A stretch of DNA of 20,138 nt from a virus (IMGVR_UViG_3300021957_000419:1-20138), one strand, 5' to 3'; numbered from the stretch's first letter, positions 11,807-18,341 are shown. Translations and numbers: made by a program. The notes: generated by a model not told the origin, from the sequence alone.

Positions 11807-12471
11807 AATCTAGTTTCTTGTTTTTTATAAGACTTAGGTATAAATTGTAGATTATTTAATAATTTACTTTTCCAATTCTTTATAGGTTTGTTAAAACCAT
11901 CTTTCCATCCGTTCTCGACCCAACTCTCGTATTTTAGTTTTATGTTTTCTTTTTTAAGCTCGTAGTCTTTGTCTTTTGATTTTGCATAAGACATAAAATC
12001 TTTAAACAATGGAATCACATCTTTTGTGTTCTCTTTTCTTTTCTTTTCTTCTCTTCTCTTCTCTTCTCTTAATGGTTGACTTTTGGTTGAACCACTTTTT
12101 AACGGGCGTTTAATTTCCGTTGAATTAATGTTATTTAATTTATTCAATCTTCTTTTTTCTGCTGATTTTTTACCTGCTTCACTATTCTTTTTAGATGTAT
12201 CTTCTCTTTCTTGCTTTTGCTCATCTAAGAAACTTATCGAAACATATTCGTCAACTACTTTTATCAATCCCTCGCTTATTAAATAATCTATATCACTATT
12301 AGAGTGTCTAAATCTTTTTTTAAGTTTTAAAATACTTAAACTACATTCATTGCTCCAATAATAAGAGCATATATTTATAAACAATCCTTGTGATTTAAAA
12401 TCTTCTAAGGCTATGTCTCCATCATTCCATTCAGAACAAAAGAACTTGAAATACGGTAAGTCTTTTGCCAT
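11803..12471 (-). CDS. Replication initiation-like protein
   Basis: 222 residues. The N-terminal ~100 residues (DLPYFKFFCSEWNDGDIALEDFKSQGLFINICSYYW...LKKRF then LISEGLIKVVDEYVSISFLDEQ) have the winged-helix layout of the phage O/DUF1376/DnaD-like initiator N-terminus. A long, highly charged linker (EAGKKSAEKRRLNK, then REEKRREEKKRKE) leads to a C-terminal domain with W.ENGWKDGFNKPIKNWKSKLLNNL, the NWK segment seen at the end of phage replisome-organiser proteins. The gene probably recognises the origin and recruits the ATPase encoded just downstream. The linker DNA at 12029-12070 is a pure pyrimidine tract on the plus strand. Confidence 0.75.
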   Translation of the reverse strand: MAKDLPYFKFFCSEWNDGDIALEDFKSQGLFINICSYYWSNECSLSILKLKKRFRHSNSDIDYLISEGLIKVVDEYVSISFLDEQKQEREDTSKKNSEAGKKSAEKRRLNKLNNINSTEIKRPLKSGSTKSQPLREEKRREEKKRKENTKDVIPLFKDFMSYAKSKDKDYELKKENIKLKYESWVENGWKDGFNKPIKNWKSKLLNNLQFIPKSYKKQETRL

Positions 12472-12473
12472 AG

Positions 12474-12665
12474 TTATTGAAGTTTATTAATCTTGGTTTG
12501 CAACGAATGTAAAGCACCTATTAAATCGTATAACTGATGTTTGTTTAAACATATTTGCTCCGTGAAGTGTCCTTGAATTTTTAAGATAGCATTTTTGCCT
12601 GTGTAATCGCTTTGACTTAATTCTAAATTAACATCATCGTTTTCCTGATAAAACTTGTAAATCAT
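12474..12665 (-). CDS. Hypothetical small protein
   Basis: 63 residues, not recognised. A beta-rich start (MIYKFYQENDDVNLELSQSDYTGKNAILKIQGHF) is followed by a helix (NKHQLYDLIGALHSLQTKINKL). It is two bases before the initiator-like gene and is the first gene after the leader-RNA region 12690-12792. Confidence 0.6.
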   Translation of the reverse strand: MIYKFYQENDDVNLELSQSDYTGKNAILKIQGHFTEQICLNKHQLYDLIGALHSLQTKINKLQ

Positions 12666-12689
12666 ATATATAAAATTTTTAAAAATAAA

Positions 12690-12803
12690 AAACCTCCCAT
12701 AATCGGAGTAACAAAGTGGAACTTTACTCGTCTTATGAAAGGTTATAAAATGTGTTCGCTACGTTATAAGTTCCACCGAATAACTAACTGAAATACAAAT
12801 ATA
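12690..12803 (-). ncRNA. Candidate leader or small RNA with own promoter and terminator
   Basis: The minus-strand promoter TATATTTG (12796-12803) predicts a start near 12790. The transcript would contain GGTGGAACTT (about 12769-12778) pairing with AAGTTCCAC (12715-12723), two internal TTATAA elements, and a 3' hairpin CTCC-loop-GGAG followed by TTTTTT (about 12686-12710). There is no ORF of useful length. It lies between 12815-13147 and 12474-12665. It could be a regulatory leader with an attenuator, or a small RNA. The T-tract hairpin is short (4 bp), so termination is uncertain. Confidence 0.45.
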
Positions 12804-12814
12804 CAAAAAATATA

Positions 12815-13147
12815 TTAATTATAACTATTCTTTACATATTTCTCAACCATCTTATAAAAGTCGTTTCCTTTCTCTACGAACTCTCCATCATTGTAAAAAG
12901 TGATATTGTCAACGTCTAAAACAACGCTTTTAATATCTTCTTCTTCGGGGTTTAGATAATCAGCTTCTATGACATTTACCAGCTTCTTAATTGTAACGTC
13001 AAAGTCTAACCAGTAATCGCCTTGTATTTGTAACTGAAACTCTTTCTTAGCTGTTAATTCTATTAATCCATCTACATAGTCCTTTTCAAAATCTAAGTCG
13101 CTTAAATCTATTATAGGGATGTTTTCGATAATCTCTTTGTTTTTCAT
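12815..13147 (-). CDS. Hypothetical acidic protein
   Basis: 110 residues, strongly acidic, not recognised. Segments IIDLSDLDFEKDYVDGLIELT, FQLQIQGDYWLDFDVTI and SVVLDVDNITFYNDGEF suggest a small beta-sheet domain. A single soluble domain with no signal peptide. An acidic phage early protein could be a DNA mimic, but nothing specific supports that. Confidence 0.6.
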   Translation of the reverse strand: MKNKEIIENIPIIDLSDLDFEKDYVDGLIELTAKKEFQLQIQGDYWLDFDVTIKKLVNVIEADYLNPEEEDIKSVVLDVDNITFYNDGEFVEKGNDFYKMVEKYVKNSYN

Positions 13148-13155
13148 AATATTAT

Positions 13156-13434
13156 TTATATTTTTTCAAACGTTTTTCCTTCATTCGTCATTATGTATGC
13201 TAAACACTCCTCGTGCACAAGCATACATTCGCTGCTTATAACCATGGCTCTAACTTTTTTAGCGTTTTGTAAAGAAATATTCGGATAATGTGTCTTAATT
13301 TCCTTGTGCCACACCTCTGTTTCTTTTCCGGTATTGGTTGACAATGAATAAGAGTCTCCTATCATTCTGTTTAATGGAGCATGTGTAACTCCTTTTTTTT
13401 CATTTTTAATGATTGTTCTTAAAATAAAACTCAT
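13156..13434 (-). CDS. Hypothetical protein
   Basis: 92 residues, not recognised. MSFILRTIIKNEKKGVTHAPLNRMIGDSYSL precedes a C-terminal half with three cysteine- or histidine-containing segments (SSECMLVHEECLAYIMTNEGKTFEKI). No membrane segment. A pair of overlapping hairpins lies in its leader at 13457-13489. Confidence 0.6.
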   Translation of the reverse strand: MSFILRTIIKNEKKGVTHAPLNRMIGDSYSLSTNTGKETEVWHKEIKTHYPNISLQNAKKVRAMVISSECMLVHEECLAYIMTNEGKTFEKI

Positions 13435-13456
13435 AATATGTATGTATTTATATATA

Positions 13457-13489
13457 GTCTCCGTTTTTGTAGGGGAGACAGAGCCTACA
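13457..13489. promoter_or_regulatory. Two mutually exclusive hairpins in a leader
   Basis: GTCTCC (13457-13462) pairs with GGAGAC (13474-13479), and TGTAGG (13468-13473) pairs with CCTACA (13484-13489). The stems interleave, so only one can form at a time. Located just upstream of the 13434 start on the minus strand. This is the layout of an attenuator or switch, though no T-tract follows. Confidence 0.4.
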
Positions 13490-13490
13490 A

Positions 13491-13616
13491 TTAATTTAAG
13501 TGTTTATATAGTTCCCAACTCATAAAAGTAAAGGATGCTAGTACTATGAATACCCAAAAGGTTTTTGTTTCAATCATGTGTTTTTCTCTTGGCTTGTTTT
13601 GTTTAAACTCTCTCAT
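13491..13616 (-). CDS. Tiny single-pass membrane protein
   Basis: 41 residues: a basic N-terminus (MREFKQNKPREKHMIETK) and one hydrophobic segment FWVFIVLASFTFMSW (about 20-34). Its ATG overlaps the stop of the upstream ORF (TAATG), which is strong support for translation. Function unknown. Confidence 0.55.
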   Translation of the reverse strand: MREFKQNKPREKHMIETKTFWVFIVLASFTFMSWELYKHLN

Positions 13617-13768
13617 TAATATACTGTTTGATTATTTAATTTTAATTGTCTATTTACATCTCTTAACACTCTCTTTAACTTTTTAAGAGCGTATAAGTTG
13701 TGTTTGTTAGTTAGCTCAGTTAAATTAATAACTTGCTTTAAATCCTTTTTAGTTTGCTTTGTTATCAT
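13616..13768 (-). CDS. Small basic helical protein
   Basis: 50 residues: MITKQTKKDLKQVINLTELTNKHNLYALKKLKRVLRDVNRQLKLNNQTVY. Basic and helical with leucine spacing compatible with a coiled coil. It is coupled at both ends, overlapping the 27-residue membrane ORF (ATGA) and the 41-residue ORF (TAATG). Not recognised. Confidence 0.6.
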   Translation of the reverse strand: MITKQTKKDLKQVINLTELTNKHNLYALKKLKRVLRDVNRQLKLNNQTVY

Positions 13769-13848
13769 AATAATAATAGTATTGCGGTGGCTGCTAGTGT
13801 AACCAATCCAATTAAATATTCGTTAAACTCTTGTTCAGGTGTGTTCAT
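13765..13848 (-). CDS. 27-residue membrane peptide
   Basis: MNTPEQEFNEYLIGLVTLAATAILLLL: an acidic head and one membrane segment that runs to the C-terminus. Its stop overlaps the next ATG (ATGA). Very short, but its position in a coupled chain and its clean hydrophobic segment support it. Confidence 0.5.
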   Translation of the reverse strand: MNTPEQEFNEYLIGLVTLAATAILLLL

Positions 13849-13851
13849 AAC

Positions 13852-13968
13852 TTATCCGTTTAGTATTGTTAGATTAATTAATAAGATAACTAAAGCAGAT
13901 ATAAATAAACCCACTACTACTTCAACTATATTATCTCCTAGTTTTCTGTGCTTCTCTTTTGGTGTCAT
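13852..13968 (-). CDS. Tiny membrane protein
   Basis: 38 residues. MTPKEKHRKLGDNIVEVVVGLFISALVILLINLTILNG: a basic head and one hydrophobic helix (about 15-35). It begins inside the 3' end of 13931-14125. The first six codons (MTPKEK) match those of the two accessory genes at 7311 and 9838 at both DNA and protein level. Confidence 0.55.
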   Translation of the reverse strand: MTPKEKHRKLGDNIVEVVVGLFISALVILLINLTILNG

Positions 13969-14125
13969 TCTTGTATTTTTTTAAATCCGTTAGTAATAAC
14001 TTTTCAATGTACTTTGTTCTTTGTTTCTTCTTCCCAGTCTTTTGCTCCACCATTAAATCAAAGTCTTTTAACTTGTCTGTTGGAAGGTCGGTGAGAAAAC
14101 GTGTATGTGTTTCTTGTCTTAGCAT
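13931..14125 (-). CDS. Small basic protein, possibly RHH-like
   Basis: 64 residues. THTRFLTDLPTDKLKDFDLMVEQKTGKKKQRTKYIEKLLLTDLKKYKND has the strand-helix-helix look of ribbon-helix-helix proteins (helix 2 from RTKYIEKLLLTDLKK). Basic tail. DNA binding is plausible and no family is named. Two bases separate it from the upstream gene. Confidence 0.5.
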   Translation of the reverse strand: MLRQETHTRFLTDLPTDKLKDFDLMVEQKTGKKKQRTKYIEKLLLTDLKKYKNDTKREAQKTRR

Positions 14126-14127
14126 AT

Positions 14128-14343
14128 TTAGTATTTAAGTTTTTCTAATTCCCTGTTAAATCTACGCTTCCAATAAGATAGAGCCTTGACTCTAATTTCT
14201 TTGTCGTGAGCAAAACTTTCTTTTCGAGTTCCGAATAATCTATAATAATAAGTATCTTCTTCTTTGATATTCACCATTCGCTCAGCTCTTTCAATGTTAC
14301 TTTGCACTTGTTCTAGTACCTCGATTCTTTCTGATCTTTTCAT
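14128..14343 (-). CDS. Hypothetical charged helical protein, first gene of the minus operon
   Basis: 71 residues: MKRSERIEVLEQVQSNIERAERMVNIKEEDTYYYRLFGTRKES, then ALSYWKRRFNRELEKLKY. Helical and strongly charged, probably a small coiled coil. Not recognised. It is the first minus-strand gene left of the divergent region. Confidence 0.6.
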   Translation of the reverse strand: MKRSERIEVLEQVQSNIERAERMVNIKEEDTYYYRLFGTRKESFAHDKEIRVKALSYWKRRFNRELEKLKY

Positions 14344-14481
14344 GATAATAGTTTTTAATTAATAGCGCCTAATAAGAGAATCGAACTCTAAACACCTATT
14401 ATTTCAGTGTCTACCATAAAAGGCTTTTAAGTTTCTGCTTTCAGTAATTCTCAGCAAGGATGCCTAAACCCATATACTTAA

Positions 14482-14541
14482 CAAACAACGTAAAAAACAT
14501 AAAACAGATTTCCAAAACGTTAGTAATTAATCCGTTGTTTG
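14482..14541. repeat. Solo attC-like site
   Basis: CAAACAACG (14482-14490) and CGTTGTTTG (14533-14541) are perfectly complementary and enclose 42 bases. AACAACGTA at the left and AATCCG|TT at the right follow the format of the cassette sites. No adjacent cassette is recognisable. Confidence 0.45.
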
Positions 14542-14563
14542 ATGTTGCTAAACTACAACCTAT

Positions 14564-14592
14564 TTTTTGATATACAAAATATATATCAAAAA
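14564..14592. repeat. Perfect 11-bp inverted repeat
   Basis: TTTTTGATATA (14564-14574), spacer CAAAATA, TATATCAAAAA (14582-14592). Its size and position next to promoter elements for both directions make it a candidate repressor operator. Confidence 0.6.
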
Positions 14593-14621
14593 TAATGTTT
14601 ATTTATAATAATTCTAAATAA

Positions 14622-14705
14622 TTGATTTAATTTATTTTTCGTATATTGCACTATGATAATTTGTTTTTTCCTCGTCTGAAAACTCCAAGTAAGGCGAGGT
14701 TTTTA
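14622..14705 (+). promoter_or_regulatory. Late promoter, leader and terminator-like hairpin
   Basis: TTG (14622-14624), spacer of 17, TATATTG (14642-14648) predicts a start near 14655. The leader then contains CCTCG (14670-14674) pairing with CGAGG (14695-14699), followed by TTTTT. A transcript would stop about 50 bases in unless the hairpin is overcome, so this could be an attenuator in front of the structural genes or a short RNA. The 3' module (ACTCC...GAGGTTTTT) resembles that of the 12690-12803 candidate. Confidence 0.5.
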
Positions 14706-14737
14706 AAACAAATGAGTATTAACTAAAAACAAGTATT

Positions 14738-14968
14738 ATGAGAAACTTATTATTAATTATTGGAATGGCTTTATTTTTGACGTCTTGTACAAACGATGAA
14801 GATTGTGGATGTAGAGCAACAACGACAATTCACTCAGTAACAGAACAAGGACTTAAACACTATCAACCCGTGTCTAGTGTACCTGTAGATTGTCAAGGAG
14901 AAGAAGAAGGAGTATTAGAAGAGTATGCAGACGGCTCTGTATTGAAGTATAAAATAGTTTGTGACTAA
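14738..14968 (+). CDS. Small lipoprotein
   Basis: 76 residues. Signal peptide MRNLLLIIGMALFLTSC with a lipobox LTSC (cleavage before C17), then an acidic start TNDEDCGC that suits surface-exposed or membrane-retained Bacteroidota lipoproteins. The mature part contains three further cysteines and no recognised domain. It is the first plus-strand gene, ahead of the terminase genes. Phage lipoproteins in such moron-like positions often alter the host surface or exclude other phages, but that is inference here. Confidence 0.7.
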   Translation: MRNLLLIIGMALFLTSCTNDEDCGCRATTTIHSVTEQGLKHYQPVSSVPVDCQGEEEGVLEEYADGSVLKYKIVCD

Positions 14969-14990
14969 TTGAATAAGCAAGTTTTATCAA

Positions 14991-15290
14991 ATGGAAGAGA
15001 AGAAGAAGAAAAACAATCACGGTGGCAGAAGAGAGGGGTCTGGAAGAAAACCCAAGATAGATGAACTTGCTTTTTTAGATAAACTAGATAATATTATTGA
15101 TAGCGATAAGGCTATTGAGAAACTAAAGCAGCTTATTGAAGATGATAATTTCCCTGCATTGAAATTATACATGGAGTATCGTTTCGGTAAGCCTAAAGAA
15201 ACTATTGAGAACATAAACAAGAACTTCAATACTACTTTAACAGAAGAAGAAGCTAAAGTTATAAAGAAAGTGCTTAATTCAGAATATTAA
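14991..15290 (+). CDS. Terminase small subunit-like protein
   Basis: 99 residues. MEEKKKKNNHGGRREGSGRKPK carries the GGRREGSGRK AT-hook-like motif found at the N-terminus of many small terminase-related and DUF5681-type proteins. A helical region (FLDKLDNIIDSDKAIEKLKQLI) and a C-terminal segment ending VIKKVLNSEY follow. It overlaps the large-subunit gene by one base (TAATG), the usual order. Small subunits bind the pac or cos site and stimulate the large subunit. Confidence 0.7.
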   Translation: MEEKKKKNNHGGRREGSGRKPKIDELAFLDKLDNIIDSDKAIEKLKQLIEDDNFPALKLYMEYRFGKPKETIENINKNFNTTLTEEEAKVIKKVLNSEY

Positions 15291-16675
15291 TGACTAACGA
15301 GCAAAAGGTTCTTAAAGCAATGTGCGAGAACAGTCTTTTGTTTTATGCACGTTACATTTACAAAGAGAATCATAACAGAAAGTTTATTCAATCGAATCAC
15401 TTCGAGAAGATAGCCGAGACCTTAGAGGCTGTTTATCGTGGTGAAATAACTCGTTTAATAATTAACATACCGCCAAGATATGGCAAAACAGAATTAGTAA
15501 TAAAGATATTTATTAGTTGGTGTCTAGCTAAGGTAAACTACTCAAAGTTTATTCATTTGTCTTATTCCGACACTCTTGCTTTAGATAACTCATCACAAAC
15601 AAAAGAGTACATTCAATCAGAAGCGTTTCAAGACCTTTGGCAAATGGAACTAAAGAAAGACGCACAATCTAAAAAGAAATGGTTTAACGAGTTCGGTGGC
15701 GGTATGTATGCGACTGCAAGCGGTGGAGCTATTACAGGGTTCGGTGCTGGTGTAACTGGTAAAGACGGATTTAGTGGTGCTATTATTATAGATGACCCAT
15801 TAAAACCAGATGATGCTTTTAGTGAGGTCGAAAGGAATAAAGTAAATAATAGATACAATAATACTATATCATCAAGAACAAACAACGATAAAGTACCTAT
15901 TATAGTTGTAATGCAAAGACTACATGAAGATGATATGAGTGGTTTTTTGTTAAACGGAGGTAGTGGTGAAGAATGGGAACATTTATGTATGCCTGTCTTA
16001 GATGAAAAAAACAACCCTTTATGGGAAGATAAGCATGATTTCGAGCAAATAGAAAGACTTAGACAAGCAGATAGATACACTTTTTCAGGACAGTATATGC
16101 AAACACCATCACCTGAAGAGGGTGGAGAGTGGCACAAGGATTGGTTTACTATTATTAAAAAAGAAGATGTGCCAAGTACTGTTAATTGGGAAATGTATAT
16201 CGATGGTGCTTATACTAAAGATACAAAGAACGACCCTACTGGGTTAATGGTAGCAGGTAAACACAACGGAAATTTATACATCTATTCTTCAATAGACAAG
16301 TATTTAGAAATGCCACAACTAAAAGCGTTTATAAAGCCTTATATTGATTCTTTAGGCATTCGTGTTAATATGATACTAGCAGAACCCAAAGCAAGTGGTA
16401 AATCGCTTATACAGTTGCTTAAACAAGAAGAACGACTAAACGCAAAAGAGATACAAACAGACTTTGTTAAGTATTCTAAAATAGAACGTGCTAGAGCGTC
16501 AAGTCCATATATTGAAGGGGGTAGGGTTTATCTTGTTGAAGGAAATTGGAACGAACACTATCTATATCAAACATCTATGTTTCCAAATGCTAAACATGAT
16601 GAACACGTAGATTTGACTTGTTACGCTGTGGAGCGTACTTTGATAACTAAAAAGAGAATACCAATAGCTAGATGA
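15290..16675 (+). CDS. terL: Terminase large subunit
   Basis: 461 residues, normal length. The ATPase domain has the PPRYGKTE Walker A-like motif (61-68), Walker B IIIDDP (165-170) and the VVMQRLHEDDMSG coupling segment (about 206-218). The nuclease domain opens with MYIDGAYTKDTKNDPTGLMVA (about 302-322), giving the first catalytic Asp, and continues through ILAEPKASGKSLIQLL and the late HDEHVDLTCYA acidic segment. It powers DNA translocation into the prohead and cuts the concatemer. The stop overlaps the next start (ATGA). Confidence 0.95.
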   Translation: MTNEQKVLKAMCENSLLFYARYIYKENHNRKFIQSNHFEKIAETLEAVYRGEITRLIINIPPRYGKTELVIKIFISWCLAKVNYSKFIHLSYSDTLALDNSSQTKEYIQSEAFQDLWQMELKKDAQSKKKWFNEFGGGMYATASGGAITGFGAGVTGKDGFSGAIIIDDPLKPDDAFSEVERNKVNNRYNNTISSRTNNDKVPIIVVMQRLHEDDMSGFLLNGGSGEEWEHLCMPVLDEKNNPLWEDKHDFEQIERLRQADRYTFSGQYMQTPSPEEGGEWHKDWFTIIKKEDVPSTVNWEMYIDGAYTKDTKNDPTGLMVAGKHNGNLYIYSSIDKYLEMPQLKAFIKPYIDSLGIRVNMILAEPKASGKSLIQLLKQEERLNAKEIQTDFVKYSKIERARASSPYIEGGRVYLVEGNWNEHYLYQTSMFPNAKHDEHVDLTCYAVERTLITKKRIPIAR

Positions 16676-17229
16676 TGGATATAAAAGATATAACCGTAAG
16701 AGAGTATTTTGGAATGTTAGATACATCACAGTACGATGTGTTTATAGATATATTAAAGCCTACTAACTTTTATTGCGGTAAAAAGTGCATGACTAAATTA
16801 CTATCGTTTGACGAGGTCAAGGTAATGGCTAAGATATTCAACAACCCAACACTAGAGAATATTAAAGATATGTTTATTACTTGCTTTAATATTAAGGGTA
16901 GTATAAATGTATCAGAAGATGAATTGTTTTTTAATGAATCTGTGTTTGCTTTATTCCGTGCTAAGAGATTCTTACAAGAGTTTATAAAAAATACATTAGA
17001 GCGTGAGAATAAAGTACTATCACAAGACCCTGACCCTAAACTAATAGCTATCAATGCAGCTAATAGGTTAGCACCGTTTAGTCATGAACTTGTGAAGATA
17101 GACTTAGCGCAAAAATTCGGCGTCACTCCTGATGACATTGGAGGGTGGAAATATTCAAAAGTTTTTCGTATATTAGCGGCAACAAGTATTAGGGATTCAG
17201 TACGTAAAGATTATTCAGAATTAAAGTAG
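16672..17229 (+). CDS. Hypothetical phage structural-region protein
   Basis: 185 residues, not recognised. Two methionines in a row allow starts at 16672 or 16675. The C-terminal half (LAPFSHELVKIDLAQKFGVTPDDIGGWKYSKVFRILAATSIRDSVRKDY) looks like a small helical bundle. It is packed between TerL and the next gene without gaps, so it belongs to the virion or assembly operon. Confidence 0.6.
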   Translation: MMDIKDITVREYFGMLDTSQYDVFIDILKPTNFYCGKKCMTKLLSFDEVKVMAKIFNNPTLENIKDMFITCFNIKGSINVSEDELFFNESVFALFRAKRFLQEFIKNTLERENKVLSQDPDPKLIAINAANRLAPFSHELVKIDLAQKFGVTPDDIGGWKYSKVFRILAATSIRDSVRKDYSELK

Positions 17230-17739
17230 ATGGCAGACATAGTAGATGTATTTGAACAACACGCAAACACTCTTAATTGGAGGTTTAGCTATGGCGATAA
17301 GAAGAATAGAAACCTCTTAAAGTCAAACCTAATAACAGATGAAATATATATGATACTAGACCCAGTAACTCGTTTACGTGGGTTTTCTGAGTTTGGGGGC
17401 ACGGGTACGGTTGGATTTACAGGACAGTTTTTATTGGTTGTCAAATCTACAATAGACCAAGTGTATCACAATCAAACAAGCGAACAAGAGTTCAGAAGAA
17501 GAATAGAGTTGCAAGGCGGTACGATATACAACAACTCATGTAAAGATGTAAACGAGTATAGAGAGGGTAAGTACACGCAAAACATACAACCTTTGTTAAA
17601 TGAATCGCTAGTGGAGTTAGAGAACTTAATAAACTGCTCTGATTATCAAATCACTAATTGGAGTATTATAGATGTTATTGATGTATTAGATGTTAATTGT
17701 GATGGTGTATTAGTTACGTTTAATGTATCTGTGTTGTAA
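17230..17739 (+). CDS. Phage tail/connector-type protein, unassigned
   Basis: 169 residues. The combination of an N-terminal helix (DVFEQHANTLNWRFSYGDKKNRN), a FSEFGGTGTVGFTGQFLLVVKST strand region and a C-terminal WSIIDVIDVLDVNCDGVLVTFNVSVL beta segment is typical of tail-completion or minor tail proteins. The assignment rests on layout and position only. Starts directly after the previous stop and overlaps the next ORF (TAATG). Confidence 0.5.
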   Translation: MADIVDVFEQHANTLNWRFSYGDKKNRNLLKSNLITDEIYMILDPVTRLRGFSEFGGTGTVGFTGQFLLVVKSTIDQVYHNQTSEQEFRRRIELQGGTIYNNSCKDVNEYREGKYTQNIQPLLNESLVELENLINCSDYQITNWSIIDVIDVLDVNCDGVLVTFNVSVL

Positions 17740-17867
17740 TGGATTGGGTCAACAACATAACTGTTATAGAAGATATGGGATGTTGGAAGTATAAGGTGTT
17801 TGTAAAAGATGGTTACATAGTGTCTAATGGGTTTGTGTTTGAGTTTAAAGAAGAATTGTTGAATTAA
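17739..17867 (+). CDS. 42-residue hypothetical protein
   Basis: MDWVNNITVIEDMGCWKYKV, then a compact beta-like segment FVKDGYIVSNGFVFEFKEELLN. Both ends are coupled by TAATG overlaps to its neighbours, strong evidence that it is translated. Not recognised. Confidence 0.65.
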   Translation: MDWVNNITVIEDMGCWKYKVFVKDGYIVSNGFVFEFKEELLN

Positions 17868-18337
17868 TGCCTACAACAGAAGAAATATTAAAACGTGAGT
17901 TTGATTTAATCATAGTTGACTTAAAAAGGAAGCATGTTGAGTTAGGAATGAAGGCTAGTGGTAAATGGGTTGAGGGCTTAGAGAATACGTCTAAAGGAAA
18001 TGTAGGTAGGGTAATAGGTGAACCATACACAGAGCAATTAGTAAACGGTAGGCGTGGAGGTAGATTCCCACCAATAGAAGCTATTAAGCAATGGATAATT
18101 GACAAAGGGATAGTAAATAATATAAAGGGTAGTATATCGGTAAGTAGTTTGGCTTTCTTAATTGCTCGTAAGATAGCAAGAGAGGGGACTAAATACTATC
18201 AGCAAGGCGGTACAGATTTAGTGAGTGCTGTTATAACAGATGAAAGAATACAAAATATAATAAATATGGTAGGCGCACAAGAAGCGCTAAACCTTAGTAA
18301 CAAGATACAAAATCAATTTAAACAATTAACAGTATAA
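17867..18337 (+). CDS. Phage neck/virion morphogenesis-like protein
   Basis: 156 residues. The segment GRRGGRFPPIEAIKQWIIDKGI (about 62-83) followed by SSLAFLIARKIAREGTKYYQQGGTDLV (about 93-119) is the signature pattern of the gp10/virion-morphogenesis group of tail-terminator-like proteins in Bacteroidota phages. These sit at the head-tail junction. The C-terminus is helical. Coupled to the upstream small ORF. Confidence 0.7.
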   Translation: MPTTEEILKREFDLIIVDLKRKHVELGMKASGKWVEGLENTSKGNVGRVIGEPYTEQLVNGRRGGRFPPIEAIKQWIIDKGIVNNIKGSISVSSLAFLIARKIAREGTKYYQQGGTDLVSAVITDERIQNIINMVGAQEALNLSNKIQNQFKQLTV

Positions 18338-18341
18338 AAAT

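Larger units (their letters stand above)
14344..14737. promoter_or_regulatory. Divergent intergenic control region
   Basis: No credible gene in 394 bases. From left to right it holds: a tRNA T-arm-like motif on the minus strand (14374-14390); an attC-like solo site (14482-14541); an 11-bp perfect inverted repeat TTTTTGATATA/TATATCAAAAA (14564-14574/14582-14592); the minus-strand -7 match TATTTTTG (14587-14594); the 17-bp operator-like TTTATAATAATTCTAAA (14602-14618); a plus-strand promoter (TTG 14622-14624, TATATTG 14642-14648); and a short leader with a terminator-like hairpin (14670-14704). It separates the two transcription directions and is the likely early/late switch. Confidence 0.65.

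Noticed and set aside
14363-14475. Complete tRNA gene on the minus strand
   Set aside because: Only the T-arm is convincing. No 7-bp acceptor stem or anticodon arm can be formed with correct spacing.
15628-16137. 169-residue minus-strand ORF rich in Ser, Pro and Cys
   Set aside because: It is antisense to the terminase large subunit and has no start context or domain.
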